Source of the DNA: Pseudomonadota bacterium
GTDB taxonomy: Bacteria; Pseudomonadota; Gammaproteobacteria; Legionellales; Legionellaceae
NCBI GenBank assembly: GCA_021807845.1
Contig: JAKBCM010000017.1
Location: 1 to 14,553, forward strand
Direction: 5' to 3'
DNA length: 14,553 nt
Shown: positions 6,267-14,540 of the stretch, one piece after another
Layout: every line of letters begins with the position of its first letter
Position numbering within the stretch: position 1 is the stretch's first letter
Made by a program: the position numbers and the translations under genes
The notes under the pieces: generated by a model
What the model was told of the DNA's origin: nothing
Seen by the model: the letters and a program-made list of their open reading frames with translations, nothing else
The model's database searches: none

Positions 6267-7154
6267 TCAACATGCAATGAATTCTATAGGTAATTTGGGG
6301 GGAGTTGCTTCCCATAAACTGACAACATACCCCCCACCACCAGATCCTGTGGGTTTGACAGCAATGGCTCCTGCTTCTCTTAGTTCGTCCATATGTCGTT
6401 GTAAACTCTCACTGACTAACCCCCATTCTCTAAAGCAATCAGCGGCTGTGTTCAAAGCTTCAGCAAGATTTTTTTTCGCGTCAATGCGATGTTCCTCAAT
6501 AGCAAGGCGTGCCAAATGAGTACATTGTGCCATTCTATCATCTATGTTTTGAGCATGAGTTGGATTTTTTTCCCATAAAGACTGTACCTGGTGGATACAG
6601 TGAGAAGTGATCCCTATTTGTCCGCAGGAAGATAAAAACCACATCGGCTCCCAGGTTTGTTTAATGGGGGTACAAACGCCTTGTTCAAAATACATTCCGG
6701 AAGATGCTGAAACCCCTGCAATATCTAACCCACTGCTTTTTTGGCCATGAAACAAGTTTTCTAGCTCTCTTGCAAAATGATGAATCTTCGAGTCGCTAAG
6801 CATATTTTGCGCAGAAAACCAACGAGACATCGCCACACATAAAGCAGCAGAGGCGCCCATACCAACGCCTACAGGAATATCCGTGTATAAAGTAAAATGA
6901 CCATAAAGACTATTTAATGAACGACCCAACAGTTGCATGCCTTGTTCAAGTACACTCCAAAATAATAGATGCGTGTCCTCTCCACTCTTTCCTTCGTAGT
7001 TTGCACTTAATTCAGAAGAGGAGCGTTGATAAGATAAGGTTAATTTTTTTTCGTTGATTGGAAAGACAATTGCACCATGACCTCTGATCACTGCATGCTC
7101 TCCAACCAATATCCATTTGCCATGGGTGGTTGTTTCAAAATCATAAAACATCAT
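6267..7154 (-). CDS. mvk: Mevalonate kinase (GHMP kinase family)
   Basis: It phosphorylates mevalonate to mevalonate-5-phosphate with ATP, an early step of the mevalonate route to IPP. The order of GHMP motifs is clear: GKWILVGEHAV (12-22, with Lys13 and Glu19 of the substrate site), PVGVGMGASAAL (94-105, the ATP phosphate loop), HGQKSSGLD (136-144, with Asp144 at the catalytic-base position), and KPTGSGGGG (267-275, motif 3). The length of 295 residues is typical of bacterial enzymes. The GEHAV motif and its pairing with mvaD favour mevalonate kinase over other GHMP kinases. Its start overlaps the end of mvaD by 14 bases, so the two are probably translationally coupled. TAGGA precedes the first of two consecutive ATG codons, and either could be used. 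It is the last gene of the minus-strand cluster. Confidence 0.92.
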   Translation of the reverse strand: MMFYDFETTTHGKWILVGEHAVIRGHGAIVFPINEKKLTLSYQRSSSELSANYEGKSGEDTHLLFWSVLEQGMQLLGRSLNSLYGHFTLYTDIPVGVGMGASAALCVAMSRWFSAQNMLSDSKIHHFARELENLFHGQKSSGLDIAGVSASSGMYFEQGVCTPIKQTWEPMWFLSSCGQIGITSHCIHQVQSLWEKNPTHAQNIDDRMAQCTHLARLAIEEHRIDAKKNLAEALNTAADCFREWGLVSESLQRHMDELREAGAIAVKPTGSGGGGYVVSLWEATPPKLPIEFIAC

Positions 7155-8088
7155 AATTTCCTACTAAATAATCTTTTTTAAATCTGAGTGCTTGGTCAGC
7201 TTGATCTGGACGGTAGAGGATATGAATATTCGGGCCTGCATCCATAGTGACAATTGGACCATCCCCCTCTCTTTGCCATAGATCTTGTAAATCGTTTAAG
7301 GCCGTTTTTCCGGTTTCAGTCATGTAAGAGAATGGTTCCGAACAGGTTGAAAACAATGAATGCAAATCCTGAAATTCTCGCCAACAAGTTTTATAAGCAC
7401 TTGTCCAATCTCGAGCTTCCAGCTCATGAAGGAGTGATTTTAAATTTTGTTTGGCTCTGATACTCCTTGTGGCATATCCAGGACTGGTCAATATTCGAAG
7501 ATGAGCTGTACTCGATGGAACCTCTTTTTCTCTATGACTAATCACTATCACTTGATGGATCAACTGGGTGTAAGGCAAATCAATGGCATGAACGGTTTCC
7601 TCTTCCCATAATGCCCAAGGTGAAAAAAAGGAACGACAAGATGATCCTGAACCCAACCGGCTTAATTCTGCTTGAGTTTCGACTGAAGGTAGTGGCGTTT
7701 GGGTGAGTTCAGATAATGCCATAGTTGCACATTTGGTGAGGGCAGCAAAACTTGAAGCGGAACTTGCGAGACCACTACCGAGAGGAAAGTTATTACAAGA
7801 ACGAACAATAAATACTCCAGAATAATCGACCAGTGCTTTGAGATGTGCCAAATGTTTCAGAAAACGCTCTTGAGCACTTGTAGATAATTGAAAAGGCAGG
7901 GCTCCGGGCATTTCAAGTGGTTCCCATCTGTCTTTTTTCCCTGCATACTTTTCTAATACAACACTGCTTAGCAAATTATTCAGAGTGTAAGACAAGGATG
8001 GATTAATCGGGATATTGTTTTCTACATCTTTTTTACCCATATATTTGATCAAAGCGATATTAGATGGGGCTTGAGCAAACCATTGCAT
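7141..8088 (-). CDS. mvaD: Diphosphomevalonate decarboxylase
   Basis: It converts mevalonate-5-diphosphate to isopentenyl diphosphate with ATP, releasing CO2 and phosphate. Diagnostic motifs are APSNIALIKYMGK (7-19), the ATP loop FPLGSGLASSASSFAAL (101-117), SRLGSGSSCRS (143-153, family form RRGSGSACRS) and MDAGPN (282-287), which carries the conserved Asp. The length of 315 residues is usual. It lies 20 bases after queE with AAAGGAG 8 bases before its ATG, and overlaps mvk. Phosphomevalonate kinase, HMG-CoA synthase and HMG-CoA reductase are not in the window and must be encoded elsewhere if the pathway is complete. Confidence 0.94.
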   Translation of the reverse strand: MQWFAQAPSNIALIKYMGKKDVENNIPINPSLSYTLNNLLSSVVLEKYAGKKDRWEPLEMPGALPFQLSTSAQERFLKHLAHLKALVDYSGVFIVRSCNNFPLGSGLASSASSFAALTKCATMALSELTQTPLPSVETQAELSRLGSGSSCRSFFSPWALWEEETVHAIDLPYTQLIHQVIVISHREKEVPSSTAHLRILTSPGYATRSIRAKQNLKSLLHELEARDWTSAYKTCWREFQDLHSLFSTCSEPFSYMTETGKTALNDLQDLWQREGDGPIVTMDAGPNIHILYRPDQADQALRFKKDYLVGNYDVL

Positions 8089-8108
8089 GTCATATACTCC
8101 TTTATATT

Positions 8109-8762
8109 TTAGTGACCTCTGAGATCATTCCACAATATTTTATGTAGTTGTAGTTGGAAGCGAACGTCCAATCGATCTTGTATAATCCAATTCGCTAACA
8201 ATGTTGGATTCAATTGTCCAAAACTTGGTGAGAAAAGAACCTGTGTTCGTTTTGTCAGATGATGATCTTGGAGCATCTGACATGCCCATAGATAATCATC
8301 ACGATGACATAGGACAAATTTGATTTGATCGGTTTTTTTAAGATGATTGATATTTGATAACATGTTTTTTTCTTGCTCAAGAGAACCTGGGGTTTTCAAA
8401 TCCATGACTATCATGACGCGTTTATCTACTGAAGACACATTGAGAGCACCACTTGTTTCTAGGGATACAAAAAGCCCCAGCCGACATAATTCTTCCAACA
8501 ATAGGCTACAAGCGGGTTGTGCAAGGGGTTCTCCACCAGTGACACATACATGATGGCACTCATAGGATAAAACCTGCTCTAGGATAGAATCTATCGTCAT
8601 CAAAGTACCGCCTTTAAATGCATAAGCAGTATCACAGTACTGACAACGTAAAGGGCATCCTGTCAATCGTATGAAAACAGTCGGCAAGCCCACAGAAACC
8701 GACTCTCCTTGCAGCGAGTGGAAAATTTCAGTAATGCGCAGTTGTTCTCGTATTGGTTTCAT
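8109..8762 (-). CDS. queE: 7-carboxy-7-deazaguanine synthase QueE
   Basis: This radical SAM enzyme contracts the ring of 6-carboxytetrahydropterin to 7-carboxy-7-deazaguanine on the way to queuosine in tRNA; tRNA-Tyr, present in this window, is one of the tRNAs modified. The family CxxxCxxC motif that holds the [4Fe-4S] cluster is at Cys36, Cys40 and Cys43 (TGCPLRCQYCD). The SAM-contacting GGE motif is at 76-78 (TGGEPL), and the N-terminal ITEIFHSLQGE matches the family's EIF-S-QGEG start. The length of 217 residues is normal for proteobacterial QueE. It follows cpoB by 15 bases, the widely seen tol-pal-cpoB-queE order, and is followed by mvaD instead of queC. Confidence 0.94.
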   Translation of the reverse strand: MKPIREQLRITEIFHSLQGESVSVGLPTVFIRLTGCPLRCQYCDTAYAFKGGTLMTIDSILEQVLSYECHHVCVTGGEPLAQPACSLLLEELCRLGLFVSLETSGALNVSSVDKRVMIVMDLKTPGSLEQEKNMLSNINHLKKTDQIKFVLCHRDDYLWACQMLQDHHLTKRTQVLFSPSFGQLNPTLLANWIIQDRLDVRFQLQLHKILWNDLRGH

Positions 8763-8777
8763 CTTAAAACAGGATTC

Positions 8778-9692
8778 CTAACTACGTAACAAATCCAATT
8801 TTGCTTTTGCAAGCTGAGCCGTATTTGTATCTGGATACGTTTGAATCACTTGCTGCAATCGTTTGATGGCTTCTTCTTTTTTACCAGATAAAGCATACGC
8901 ATAGCCCATTTTCAACATGCTCGCAGCGGTTTTGCTGGAAGATGGAAACTGTTGTAAGACCACATCAAAATGAAGAAGTGCTTCTGGATAATTTTTCTTG
9001 ACCATATAAAGCTCTCCAAGCCAATACTGGGCATTAGCAGTATATCCACCTTTTGGATATTTAGATACAAATGCTAACATAGCAGTCAACGCATCATCAT
9101 ATTTCTTGTTTTTGACCAATTCGTAGGCTGCAAGATAACTGATTTGTTCGTCAGCCGGATTCACTCTTCTGGGAAGATTAGATAAGTTGTCAACCACTAC
9201 AGGCGTTACCTGTGGTTTATCTAGTTCTGCTGCTGGCTTTTGAGGCGCATCACTTTGACCGAGCGAGAGCTCCGTGCTTGGGGTATTGTTTGCGACCTTA
9301 CTGGGCTCATGACGTAATCGCGCATCTAAGTCTTTATAAAATGCTAATTGTTGCTGTTGTAGTAATTTTAAATCATGGGCTTGTACTTCTAGTTGGCCAC
9401 GTAATTCTTGAATGTCTTGTTGGAGACCTTGGATCTTATCTAAAAGAATAGCATTTTGGTTTTTGTTATGAGTACTTATGTCTTGGCTATCGTTGGCAAA
9501 AGCTTCTTCATCATGAAGACTGTCATCATCCCTTTGTTCTCTAGCAACAGGCCTTGTAGAGATGGCCTGTTGTTCATCTAGAAGTGCATAATTTTCGCTT
9601 TCATCCACTACCGGAGCTTCAGCAAAAACATTGCAGGGCAGTATAGATGCAAAAATACATACCGCTATTAAGGAACGAAGGGATTGATTCAT
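8778..9692 (-). CDS. cpoB: Cell division coordinator CpoB (YbgF)
   Basis: CpoB is a periplasmic partner of TolA that links outer-membrane constriction to septal peptidoglycan synthesis by PBP1B-LpoB in E. coli. Residues 1-24 are a Sec signal peptide (cut near FAEA). Residues about 80-128 form a Gln/Leu-rich coiled coil, the trimerisation segment. After a low-complexity linker, three TPR-like repeats fill about 185-300 (AAYELVKNKKYDDAL; AQYWLGELYMVKKNYPEAL; LKMGYAYALSGKKEEAI). At 304 residues it is somewhat longer than E. coli CpoB (263), because of an acidic segment after the signal peptide (28-75). Its ATG overlaps the pal stop (ATGA), which implies coupling. Confidence 0.92.
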   Translation of the reverse strand: MNQSLRSLIAVCIFASILPCNVFAEAPVVDESENYALLDEQQAISTRPVAREQRDDDSLHDEEAFANDSQDISTHNKNQNAILLDKIQGLQQDIQELRGQLEVQAHDLKLLQQQQLAFYKDLDARLRHEPSKVANNTPSTELSLGQSDAPQKPAAELDKPQVTPVVVDNLSNLPRRVNPADEQISYLAAYELVKNKKYDDALTAMLAFVSKYPKGGYTANAQYWLGELYMVKKNYPEALLHFDVVLQQFPSSSKTAASMLKMGYAYALSGKKEEAIKRLQQVIQTYPDTNTAQLAKAKLDLLRS

Positions 9693-10210
9693 TGGGTTGC
9701 CTCATAGGTTAATTCAACTCGACGATTTTGAGCATGAGACGCTTCATCATGTCCAAAATTGATAGGACGCTCTTTGCCGTAACTCACCACTCTCATTTGA
9801 TTGTGACCTATCCCTGCCATACGCATTAATTCTGCGACCGAATTGGCTCGACGCTCGCCCAAAGCGATGTTGTATTCGCGGCTGCCGCGTTCATCGGTAT
9901 TACCAGCAACAAGGATTCGAGCACCTGGGTGTGATTTTAAATAGTCCGCTTGTGCATTTACAGATGGGACATATTTCGCCGCCAAAGTGCTATCATCATA
10001 AGTAAATAAGTACACTTGATTGTGTGGTGCTTCTGTTGTATACATTTCACCTTCTTCTTGTCCTGCAAAGTGCGTTAGACGTCCTAAGCCATGTGCCATA
10101 GCGCCACCATTTTCTGTGCCATCAGCACTACCCGGTGTTTTAGAGCACGATGCAAACAATATAACACTTGCAGCGACTAGTCCTAATTTTAGAAAAGATC
10201 TGGCGTTCAT
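9689..10210 (-). CDS. pal: Peptidoglycan-associated lipoprotein Pal
   Basis: Pal anchors the outer membrane to peptidoglycan and works with TolB and TolA during constriction. The N-terminus is a lipoprotein signal peptide with lipobox LFASC (acylated Cys22) followed by Ser, consistent with outer-membrane sorting. The OmpA-like domain fills about 65-173, with the peptidoglycan-binding motif NTDERGSREYNIALGERRA (104-122) and the terminal AQNRRVEL. The length of 173 residues is normal. GGAGA lies 7 bases before the ATG. tolB, tolA, tolR and tolQ do not precede it; instead the gene 53 bp upstream is the lipoprotein of the MCE transporter. Confidence 0.96.
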   Translation of the reverse strand: MNARSFLKLGLVAASVILFASCSKTPGSADGTENGGAMAHGLGRLTHFAGQEEGEMYTTEAPHNQVYLFTYDDSTLAAKYVPSVNAQADYLKSHPGARILVAGNTDERGSREYNIALGERRANSVAELMRMAGIGHNQMRVVSYGKERPINFGHDEASHAQNRRVELTYEATQ

Positions 10211-10263
10211 TCGGGTTCTCCTATTTATTTTTATTGATGAATCATGTGGCCTCTAATGGCGGC

Positions 10264-10959
10264 TCATTGTACAATTGTTTTTAAATTTTGGCTATTACTT
10301 AAAAGAATTTGATTTTTTTTCAAATAAGCCAGCGGCTTATCCTGGCTGATATGAGTGACAACAAATTGGGATAAGGTTGCTGTGAATTGAGCGGTGGCTT
10401 TATTAGCAGCTAAGACACCACCATAGGGTGTATCGCTAGAACAAGCCACTTTCTCGGTGATGATCTGTGAAGAAATAAGACGATTATCTTCGATATGTGT
10501 GAGCATGATTTTGGCAACAAAAACGACAACACTCGGCCTTTTCGTAAAATCTTGATACAAAGTAATCAATTGAGCATCTAAGCGATAATCGGCTCTATCT
10601 GTGTAGGGGCCTGAGGCCACCGCATGAAAATATCCCGTTTTTTGTAAGCTTTGCACTATCAAAGGATAGAGCATATTGGCTGGAGCACTAATCCATGTAT
10701 TATGTACAAAAGAACTTAACTCATAGGGGTGTTGAACATAGTGCATTTGTTCTGTTTGATTACCTGCCATGGCCTCTGGCTGCGAAACCAAAATCGATAT
10801 TTTTGAATGTTTATAGGGTCTTGTAAGTGCGCTGAAAGCATCTAATTCATATTGTTTACTCACGGGCATTTTAACAGGCGTACAAGCCACTAAACTCCAT
10901 ACTGTGAACAAAAGACAAAAGGCAACCTTAATCGCATAGGTTGATACAGTTCGATTCAC
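10264..10959 (-). CDS. ABC-type transport auxiliary lipoprotein (PqiC-like) of the MCE system
   Basis: A 231-residue lipoprotein with signal peptide and lipobox SLVAC (acylated Cys26). The body fits the ABC transporter auxiliary lipoprotein family (the PqiC/DUF330 type) in fold and context: a conserved early YELDAF strand, a central region with [14 protein letters not shown], then [16 protein letters not shown] and a C-terminal helix with [14 protein letters not shown]. In MCE systems such lipoproteins sit in the outer membrane and receive or donate lipid. The start is GTG, with GGAG 7 bases before it inside the end of the MCE gene, and the gap to that gene is only 2 bases. Family assignment is moderately sure and rests partly on the neighbours. 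Confidence 0.8.
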   Translation of the reverse strand: MNRTVSTYAIKVAFCLLFTVWSLVACTPVKMPVSKQYELDAFSALTRPYKHSKISILVSQPEAMAGNQTEQMHYVQHPYELSSFVHNTWISAPANMLYPLIVQSLQKTGYFHAVASGPYTDRADYRLDAQLITLYQDFTKRPSVVVFVAKIMLTHIEDNRLISSQIITEKVACSSDTPYGGVLAANKATAQFTATLSQFVVTHISQDKPLAYLKKNQILLSNSQNLKTIVQ

Positions 10960-10961
10960 AG

Positions 10962-11822
10962 TTATTCTCCCGGTCCAGGTTTAGGTGGAGTCGTACCACG
11001 AATAACAACAGCAGGATTCTGACGCATTTCGGAGCTCACAACTTCAAGATTTGCGGCAATCGAATCTAAGCGGTTGATTAACAATACGATAGGGGGTACG
11101 GTTTGTTGCGATATCTTGTCTATGGCGTTTTTACCCGCACTCATGGCGATACTAACATGTTTTCCAGCATTAGACATATTGCGTGACATATCACTAAACC
11201 TACCAACACTGGCTTCAAGACTGCTGATTAATTGTGGCAGTTCTTTGAGGCTTTTATTAATGTTGGCATTATTTTTGGCGACTACCTCGCTTACTTTTTG
11301 CACGTTTATCAACGTATGTTTGATAGCTTCTGCATTTTCTTTGTCAAACACACGTTTGATCCCAAGGCTGAGATCGGTTAAGTTTTTTTCTAACTGACTT
11401 AAGAAGGACTGCTTATATGGAATAACAGGATAAGGTTCGCCTGGTGTTTTTTGCAATGGAGACAATGACGGAGAGGTGGCAGATAATCCCAAATAAGTGG
11501 TTCCGGTGATCCCTTGATTGATCAAGGTGGCCTGTGTGGTTGTGGTTATCGGTGTACCTTCTTCAATCTTAATTTCAATTTTGACCTCTTGGGGATCAAA
11601 TTGATTGAGTTCAATTTTATTGACCATACCCACTTTGACCCCATTATATTTGACAATAGAATCATCACTAAGACCCGATACTGCCTCATCAGCATAGATG
11701 GTATAGATATCATATTTTTTTCTATCAAACCCGAAAGAGAGCCATAAGGCCGCAGTCAATAGACCCGTGATAAGAATGATGACAGTTAATCCTACCATTG
11801 TAAAATTGGTTTTCGATTCCAA
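10962..11822 (-). CDS. MCE (MlaD-like) domain protein, substrate-binding part of a lipid transporter
   Basis: MCE proteins form hexameric rings or tubes in the periplasm, anchored to the inner-membrane permease, through which lipids move between membranes. Numbering from the TTG at 11822, a membrane helix lies at about 8-30, the MCE domain at about 36-116 ([29 protein letters not shown], a typical MlaD core split here for length, then [13 protein letters not shown]), followed by a long helical region (about 135-265) and a Pro-rich end (PPKPGPGE) common in this subfamily. An ATG at 11870 would add 16 residues. I prefer TTG because GGAG stands 8 bases before it and the result begins ESKTNFT, the usual MCE N-terminus. 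The long helical region resembles MCE proteins larger than MlaD. Confidence 0.88.
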   Translation of the reverse strand: MESKTNFTMVGLTVIILITGLLTAALWLSFGFDRKKYDIYTIYADEAVSGLSDDSIVKYNGVKVGMVNKIELNQFDPQEVKIEIKIEEGTPITTTTQATLINQGITGTTYLGLSATSPSLSPLQKTPGEPYPVIPYKQSFLSQLEKNLTDLSLGIKRVFDKENAEAIKHTLINVQKVSEVVAKNNANINKSLKELPQLISSLEASVGRFSDMSRNMSNAGKHVSIAMSAGKNAIDKISQQTVPPIVLLINRLDSIAANLEVVSSEMRQNPAVVIRGTTPPKPGPGE

Positions 11823-11909
11823 ACCATATGCTCCCCGTATATATCCTCTATACCAAAGAACCTTCAACATGCACTCTTCTCAGCACATTTTGACGATTCT
11901 AGGGCATCA

Positions 11910-11936
11910 AGTATATCAGCCTAAATCCTCCACCAA
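11910..11936 (-). promoter_or_regulatory. Candidate internal promoter for the MCE gene onward
   Basis: On the minus strand TGATATACT (complement 11910-11918) is an extended -10 with a 5-of-6 hexamer. TTGGTG (11931-11936) lies 15 bases upstream as a weak, slightly close -35. It sits in the 175-bp gap (11823-11997) between the ATPase and MCE genes, which otherwise holds no gene. It could give the MCE protein, the lipoprotein and pal-cpoB expression independent of the permease. Confidence 0.35.
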
Positions 11937-11997
11937 CAGTCTTCTATAAGCGACAAATGCATTAAATCTCCAACTGTTAGCAAAAAGTGTGGTTCGT

Positions 11998-12735
11998 TTA
12001 AAATTGACTGAAATACTCGACAATCAAAGGATGTTGATTTTTCATTAATTCATGAATAGGTTGTAATCCTAAAATCTTACCATCTCCAATAAAAGCCACT
12101 CGATCTGTACACCGTTTCATCGATTCAATATCATGACTAACAATGATCACAGTCAAATTGAGTGCATCGCGTAAAAAAACAACAAGATCATCAAATTGTC
12201 TAGCACTTTTCGGATCAAGCCCACTCGTCGGTTCATCAAGAAACAATAATTCAGGATCCATCGCAATTGCTCTCGCAGCGGCAGCTCGTCTTTGCATACC
12301 TCCGCTTAATTCAGAAGGGAGTTTAGCTGCCGCTTCTTTTGGGAGGCCCACGAGATTCAATTTGAGCATGGCGATATCTTGCATCAGTTGTGGGTCTAGG
12401 GTCGTCAGTTCTTTGATAGGAAAAATGATGTTTTCTAAAACCGTCATGGCTGAAAAAAGGGCGCTATGCTGGAATAACATCCCCCATCGCTTGCGCAGCG
12501 CATTGGCACTTTCTTCATTGCATGTTCCAATATCTTTATCAAAAACTCGGATGAACCCAGCCGTTGGTTTTTGTAACATCAGAATACTTCGTAAGATAGT
12601 GGTCTTACCGCTGCCGCTACCACCAATGATCGCTAGAATTTCGCCTCTTTTTACGGAAAGGTTAATATCAGAGTGAACCCATTGTCCCCCTAAGTAATTT
12701 TTTAACCCTTTGATTTCGATGACAGTATCGTTCAT
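11998..12735 (-). CDS. ABC transporter ATP-binding protein of the MCE lipid transporter (MlaF-like)
   Basis: The cytoplasmic ATPase that powers lipid movement through the MlaE-like permease. All nucleotide-binding motifs are present: Walker A GGSGSGKTT (38-46), Q-loop Gln89, signature LSGGMQRR (143-150), Walker B LLFLDEPTSGLD (163-174) and the switch His201 (SHD). The GGMQRR signature and FQHSALF after the Q-loop are typical of the MlaF/Ttg2A group. The length of 245 residues is slightly below E. coli MlaF (269); it lacks part of the C-terminal extension through which MlaF pairs with MlaB in E. coli. Its ATG directly abuts the permease TGA with no spacer, so translation is probably coupled. 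Confidence 0.93.
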   Translation of the reverse strand: MNDTVIEIKGLKNYLGGQWVHSDINLSVKRGEILAIIGGSGSGKTTILRSILMLQKPTAGFIRVFDKDIGTCNEESANALRKRWGMLFQHSALFSAMTVLENIIFPIKELTTLDPQLMQDIAMLKLNLVGLPKEAAAKLPSELSGGMQRRAAAARAIAMDPELLFLDEPTSGLDPKSARQFDDLVVFLRDALNLTVIIVSHDIESMKRCTDRVAFIGDGKILGLQPIHELMKNQHPLIVEYFSQF

Positions 12736-13869
12736 TCAGAGATCTAACCAACTGTATAAAACGGAAAAAAATGCATCTGCAATGATAATTAAAAATAAAG
12801 CTTGCACAACGCTTTTTGTGGTTTGACTACCTACACTATCGGCATTTAATTCCACGCGAAACCCTTGAAAGCATCCCACAAGTGCAATCAATATGGCAAA
12901 TGCTGGTGCTTTATAAATCCCTAGCATCATTTGTTTGAATCCTACCGTTTCCTGTAAACGCGATAAATAATCAGTATAACTGACGTGTAACATGTATTTG
13001 GACATGATCATCGCACCTAAGATGTTAAACGCATCTGACCAGAAAATTAAGAGTGGAAAAACAAACAATAAACCCAACACTTTAGGCATAACTAATAGCT
13101 CAATGGCCGAAAGTCCCATCGTACTGAGAGCATCGATTTCTTCATTGATTTTCATGCTGCCAATTTGCGCTGTAAAGGAAGAACTGGTGCGCCCGGCAAC
13201 AATGATAGCAGTAATTAAGGGAGCAAACTCGCGAAAAATGGCCATACCAGATAAATAAGCAATAAAAATATTAGCACCATAGGTTTCTAACTGAACACCA
13301 AGTTGATAAGCCAGGACCACCCCTATCAGAAAAGAAAGTAAACCCACGATAGGTAATGCTTGGATGCCTGCAGAATTGATGATAGAAACAATGCTCGCAA
13401 ATTGAAACCGACGCCAGTTGGCAAAGGCCGCAAATAATTTATCACTTAACTCACCTATTAAGCGGATCAATCCATTCATTTGACCTATTTTGAAGATAGA
13501 TTCTTTACCAATAAAATACAAAAAACCATTTTTTTTGTGTATGGGAGGGGCATATTTTAAAGCATCTTGTTTGCTTTCAATCAATGAAAACAAATTATGA
13601 TGTTGATGTTTGAAATCTACCAATTCAACTTGGTTTTTATGTTTTTTTAATAGATGGATGCACTTTATCAATATCAAAGCACCGGCACTATCAAAATGAG
13701 TGAGATGAGCACCACTGATGGTTAATGTTTTAGACTTTGGCAAAGACGTTTGTTTGAAATTTTGGAGGAGTTTACTCAGACATTGAATAGACCAGTTGCC
13801 TTCACAAAGATACTGATCCTTGGATTTATCAAAAACGAAATGTGCTGTTGTCTGAGTTTGGGTCATCAT
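12736..13869 (-). CDS. MlaE-type permease with fused N-terminal STAS domain
   Basis: The inner-membrane permease of the MCE transporter. Residues about 15-105 form a STAS domain: strands around LTISGAHLTHFDSAGALIL and KNQVELVDF, with Asp60-Ser61 in the turn where MlaB-type domains have an Asp-Thr/Ser pair. After a linker, residues about 147-377 form the MlaE permease, with five or so membrane helices and the conserved coupling segment REFAPLITAIIVAGR followed by GSMKINEEIDAL. E. coli makes MlaB and MlaE separately; here they are one chain, as in many other bacteria. Three in-frame ATGs (13878, 13869, 13866) are possible. GAG stands against the first and about 9 bases before the second, so I chose 13869. 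It is the first gene of the minus-strand cluster. Confidence 0.92.
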   Translation of the reverse strand: MMTQTQTTAHFVFDKSKDQYLCEGNWSIQCLSKLLQNFKQTSLPKSKTLTISGAHLTHFDSAGALILIKCIHLLKKHKNQVELVDFKHQHHNLFSLIESKQDALKYAPPIHKKNGFLYFIGKESIFKIGQMNGLIRLIGELSDKLFAAFANWRRFQFASIVSIINSAGIQALPIVGLLSFLIGVVLAYQLGVQLETYGANIFIAYLSGMAIFREFAPLITAIIVAGRTSSSFTAQIGSMKINEEIDALSTMGLSAIELLVMPKVLGLLFVFPLLIFWSDAFNILGAMIMSKYMLHVSYTDYLSRLQETVGFKQMMLGIYKAPAFAILIALVGCFQGFRVELNADSVGSQTTKSVVQALFLIIIADAFFSVLYSWLDL

Positions 13870-13896
13870 TGCTATCATCTCACAAAATACCTTAGG

Positions 13897-13925
13897 ATAA
13901 TACGAAACCTACAGTACAGCAAAAA
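13897..13925 (-). promoter_or_regulatory. Candidate promoter of the MCE-pal-mevalonate cluster
   Basis: On the minus strand TATTAT (complement 13897-13902, 5 of 6) lies 28 bases before the start codon at 13869. The hexamer 17 bases upstream (TTTTTG) is a poor -35. An inverted repeat overlaps the -35 region, so the promoter may need an activator or be repressed there. Confidence 0.3.
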
Positions 13926-13940
13926 ATATGGTGGCTGTAG
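13909..13940. repeat. Inverted repeat between the divergent permease and isomerase genes
   Basis: CTACAG (13909-13914) and CTGTAG (13935-13940) are perfect inverted arms with centres about 26 bases apart, in a 143-bp divergent intergenic region. It could be an operator covering the minus-strand -35 region and lying just upstream of the plus-strand -10. Six-base arms can occur by chance. Confidence 0.3.
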
Positions 13941-13948
13941 CAGGATTG

Positions 13949-13957
13949 TGGTAAAAT
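13949..13957 (+). promoter_or_regulatory. Candidate extended -10 promoter of the IPP isomerase gene
   Basis: TGGTAAAAT is an extended -10 (TGn plus TAAAAT, 5 of 6) about 55 bases before the start at 14013. There is no good -35, which is usual for extended -10 promoters. Confidence 0.4.
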
Positions 13958-14012
13958 TTAAAACATTTTTAGCTCTGACGAGCAGTGACTTGAAATGTAC
14001 AACAGGAAGATG

Positions 14013-14540
14013 ATGTCATCTGATTACAGTCAATTTGAAAAACGCAAGCAAGATCACATTGAACTCGCGTTAGTAGAAGCCAATCAAGCTCGAGAGTTTA
14101 ATCGATTTGATAGCATTACATTAGTTCATGAGGCACTGCCTGACATTAATTTTGAAGAGATTTCTATCGAAGGGACTCGGTTTGGTTCATCTGTCAGCAC
14201 GCCTTTTATGATCAGCTCAATGACCGCCGGACATCATGATGCCATCCATATCAATCGGCATTTGATGGCAGCATGCAGTGAAACAGGATGGTCTATGGGA
14301 GTGGGTTCCCAGCGTAGAGAATTAACCGATAAAAATGCCGCTTTTGAGTGGCAACCCTTACGAAAAAATCATCCAGATGTTTGCTTGTTTAGTAATTTGG
14401 GGATAGCCCAATTGATCACAACCCCACTTGCAGAGATAGAACGGTTGACCGATTCATTAGAAGCAAGTGCTATCATTGTTCATTGTAATCCTTTACAAGA
14501 ATGCATCCAGCCTGAAGGTACCCCCCTTTTTAAAGTATAA
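14013..14540 (+). CDS. fni: Type 2 isopentenyl-diphosphate delta-isomerase, N-terminal half; frame closes early
   Basis: The family is an FMN- and NADPH-dependent enzyme that interconverts IPP and DMAPP, the step after mvaD. Recognisable segments are KRKQDHIELAL near the start, TPFMISSMTAGH, ETGWSMGVGSQRREL, LFSNLGIAQL and HCNPLQECIQPEGTP. The start is the second of two adjacent ATGs (14013), with AGGA 5 bases before it. Intact members have about 340-350 residues; this frame gives 175 and then TAA, right after a run of C6 T5 A3 (14521-14534). The frame one base further on is open to the window end, and removing one base of the run would read TPLFKYNSMHK onward. So the gene is either frameshifted or carries a sequencing error, and its second half lies beyond the window. 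It is divergent from the MCE cluster. Confidence 0.85.
   Translation: MSSDYSQFEKRKQDHIELALVEANQAREFNRFDSITLVHEALPDINFEEISIEGTRFGSSVSTPFMISSMTAGHHDAIHINRHLMAACSETGWSMGVGSQRRELTDKNAAFEWQPLRKNHPDVCLFSNLGIAQLITTPLAEIERLTDSLEASAIIVHCNPLQECIQPEGTPLFKV

Noticed and set aside
10211..10263. Promoter or terminator between the MCE lipoprotein and pal
   Set aside because: I looked for -35/-10 pairs and for a hairpin with a T-run and found neither, so the genes are treated as probably co-transcribed.
12143..12676. Plus-strand open frame of 177 codons
   Set aside because: It is the complement of the ABC ATPase gene, whose motifs are complete; a shadow.
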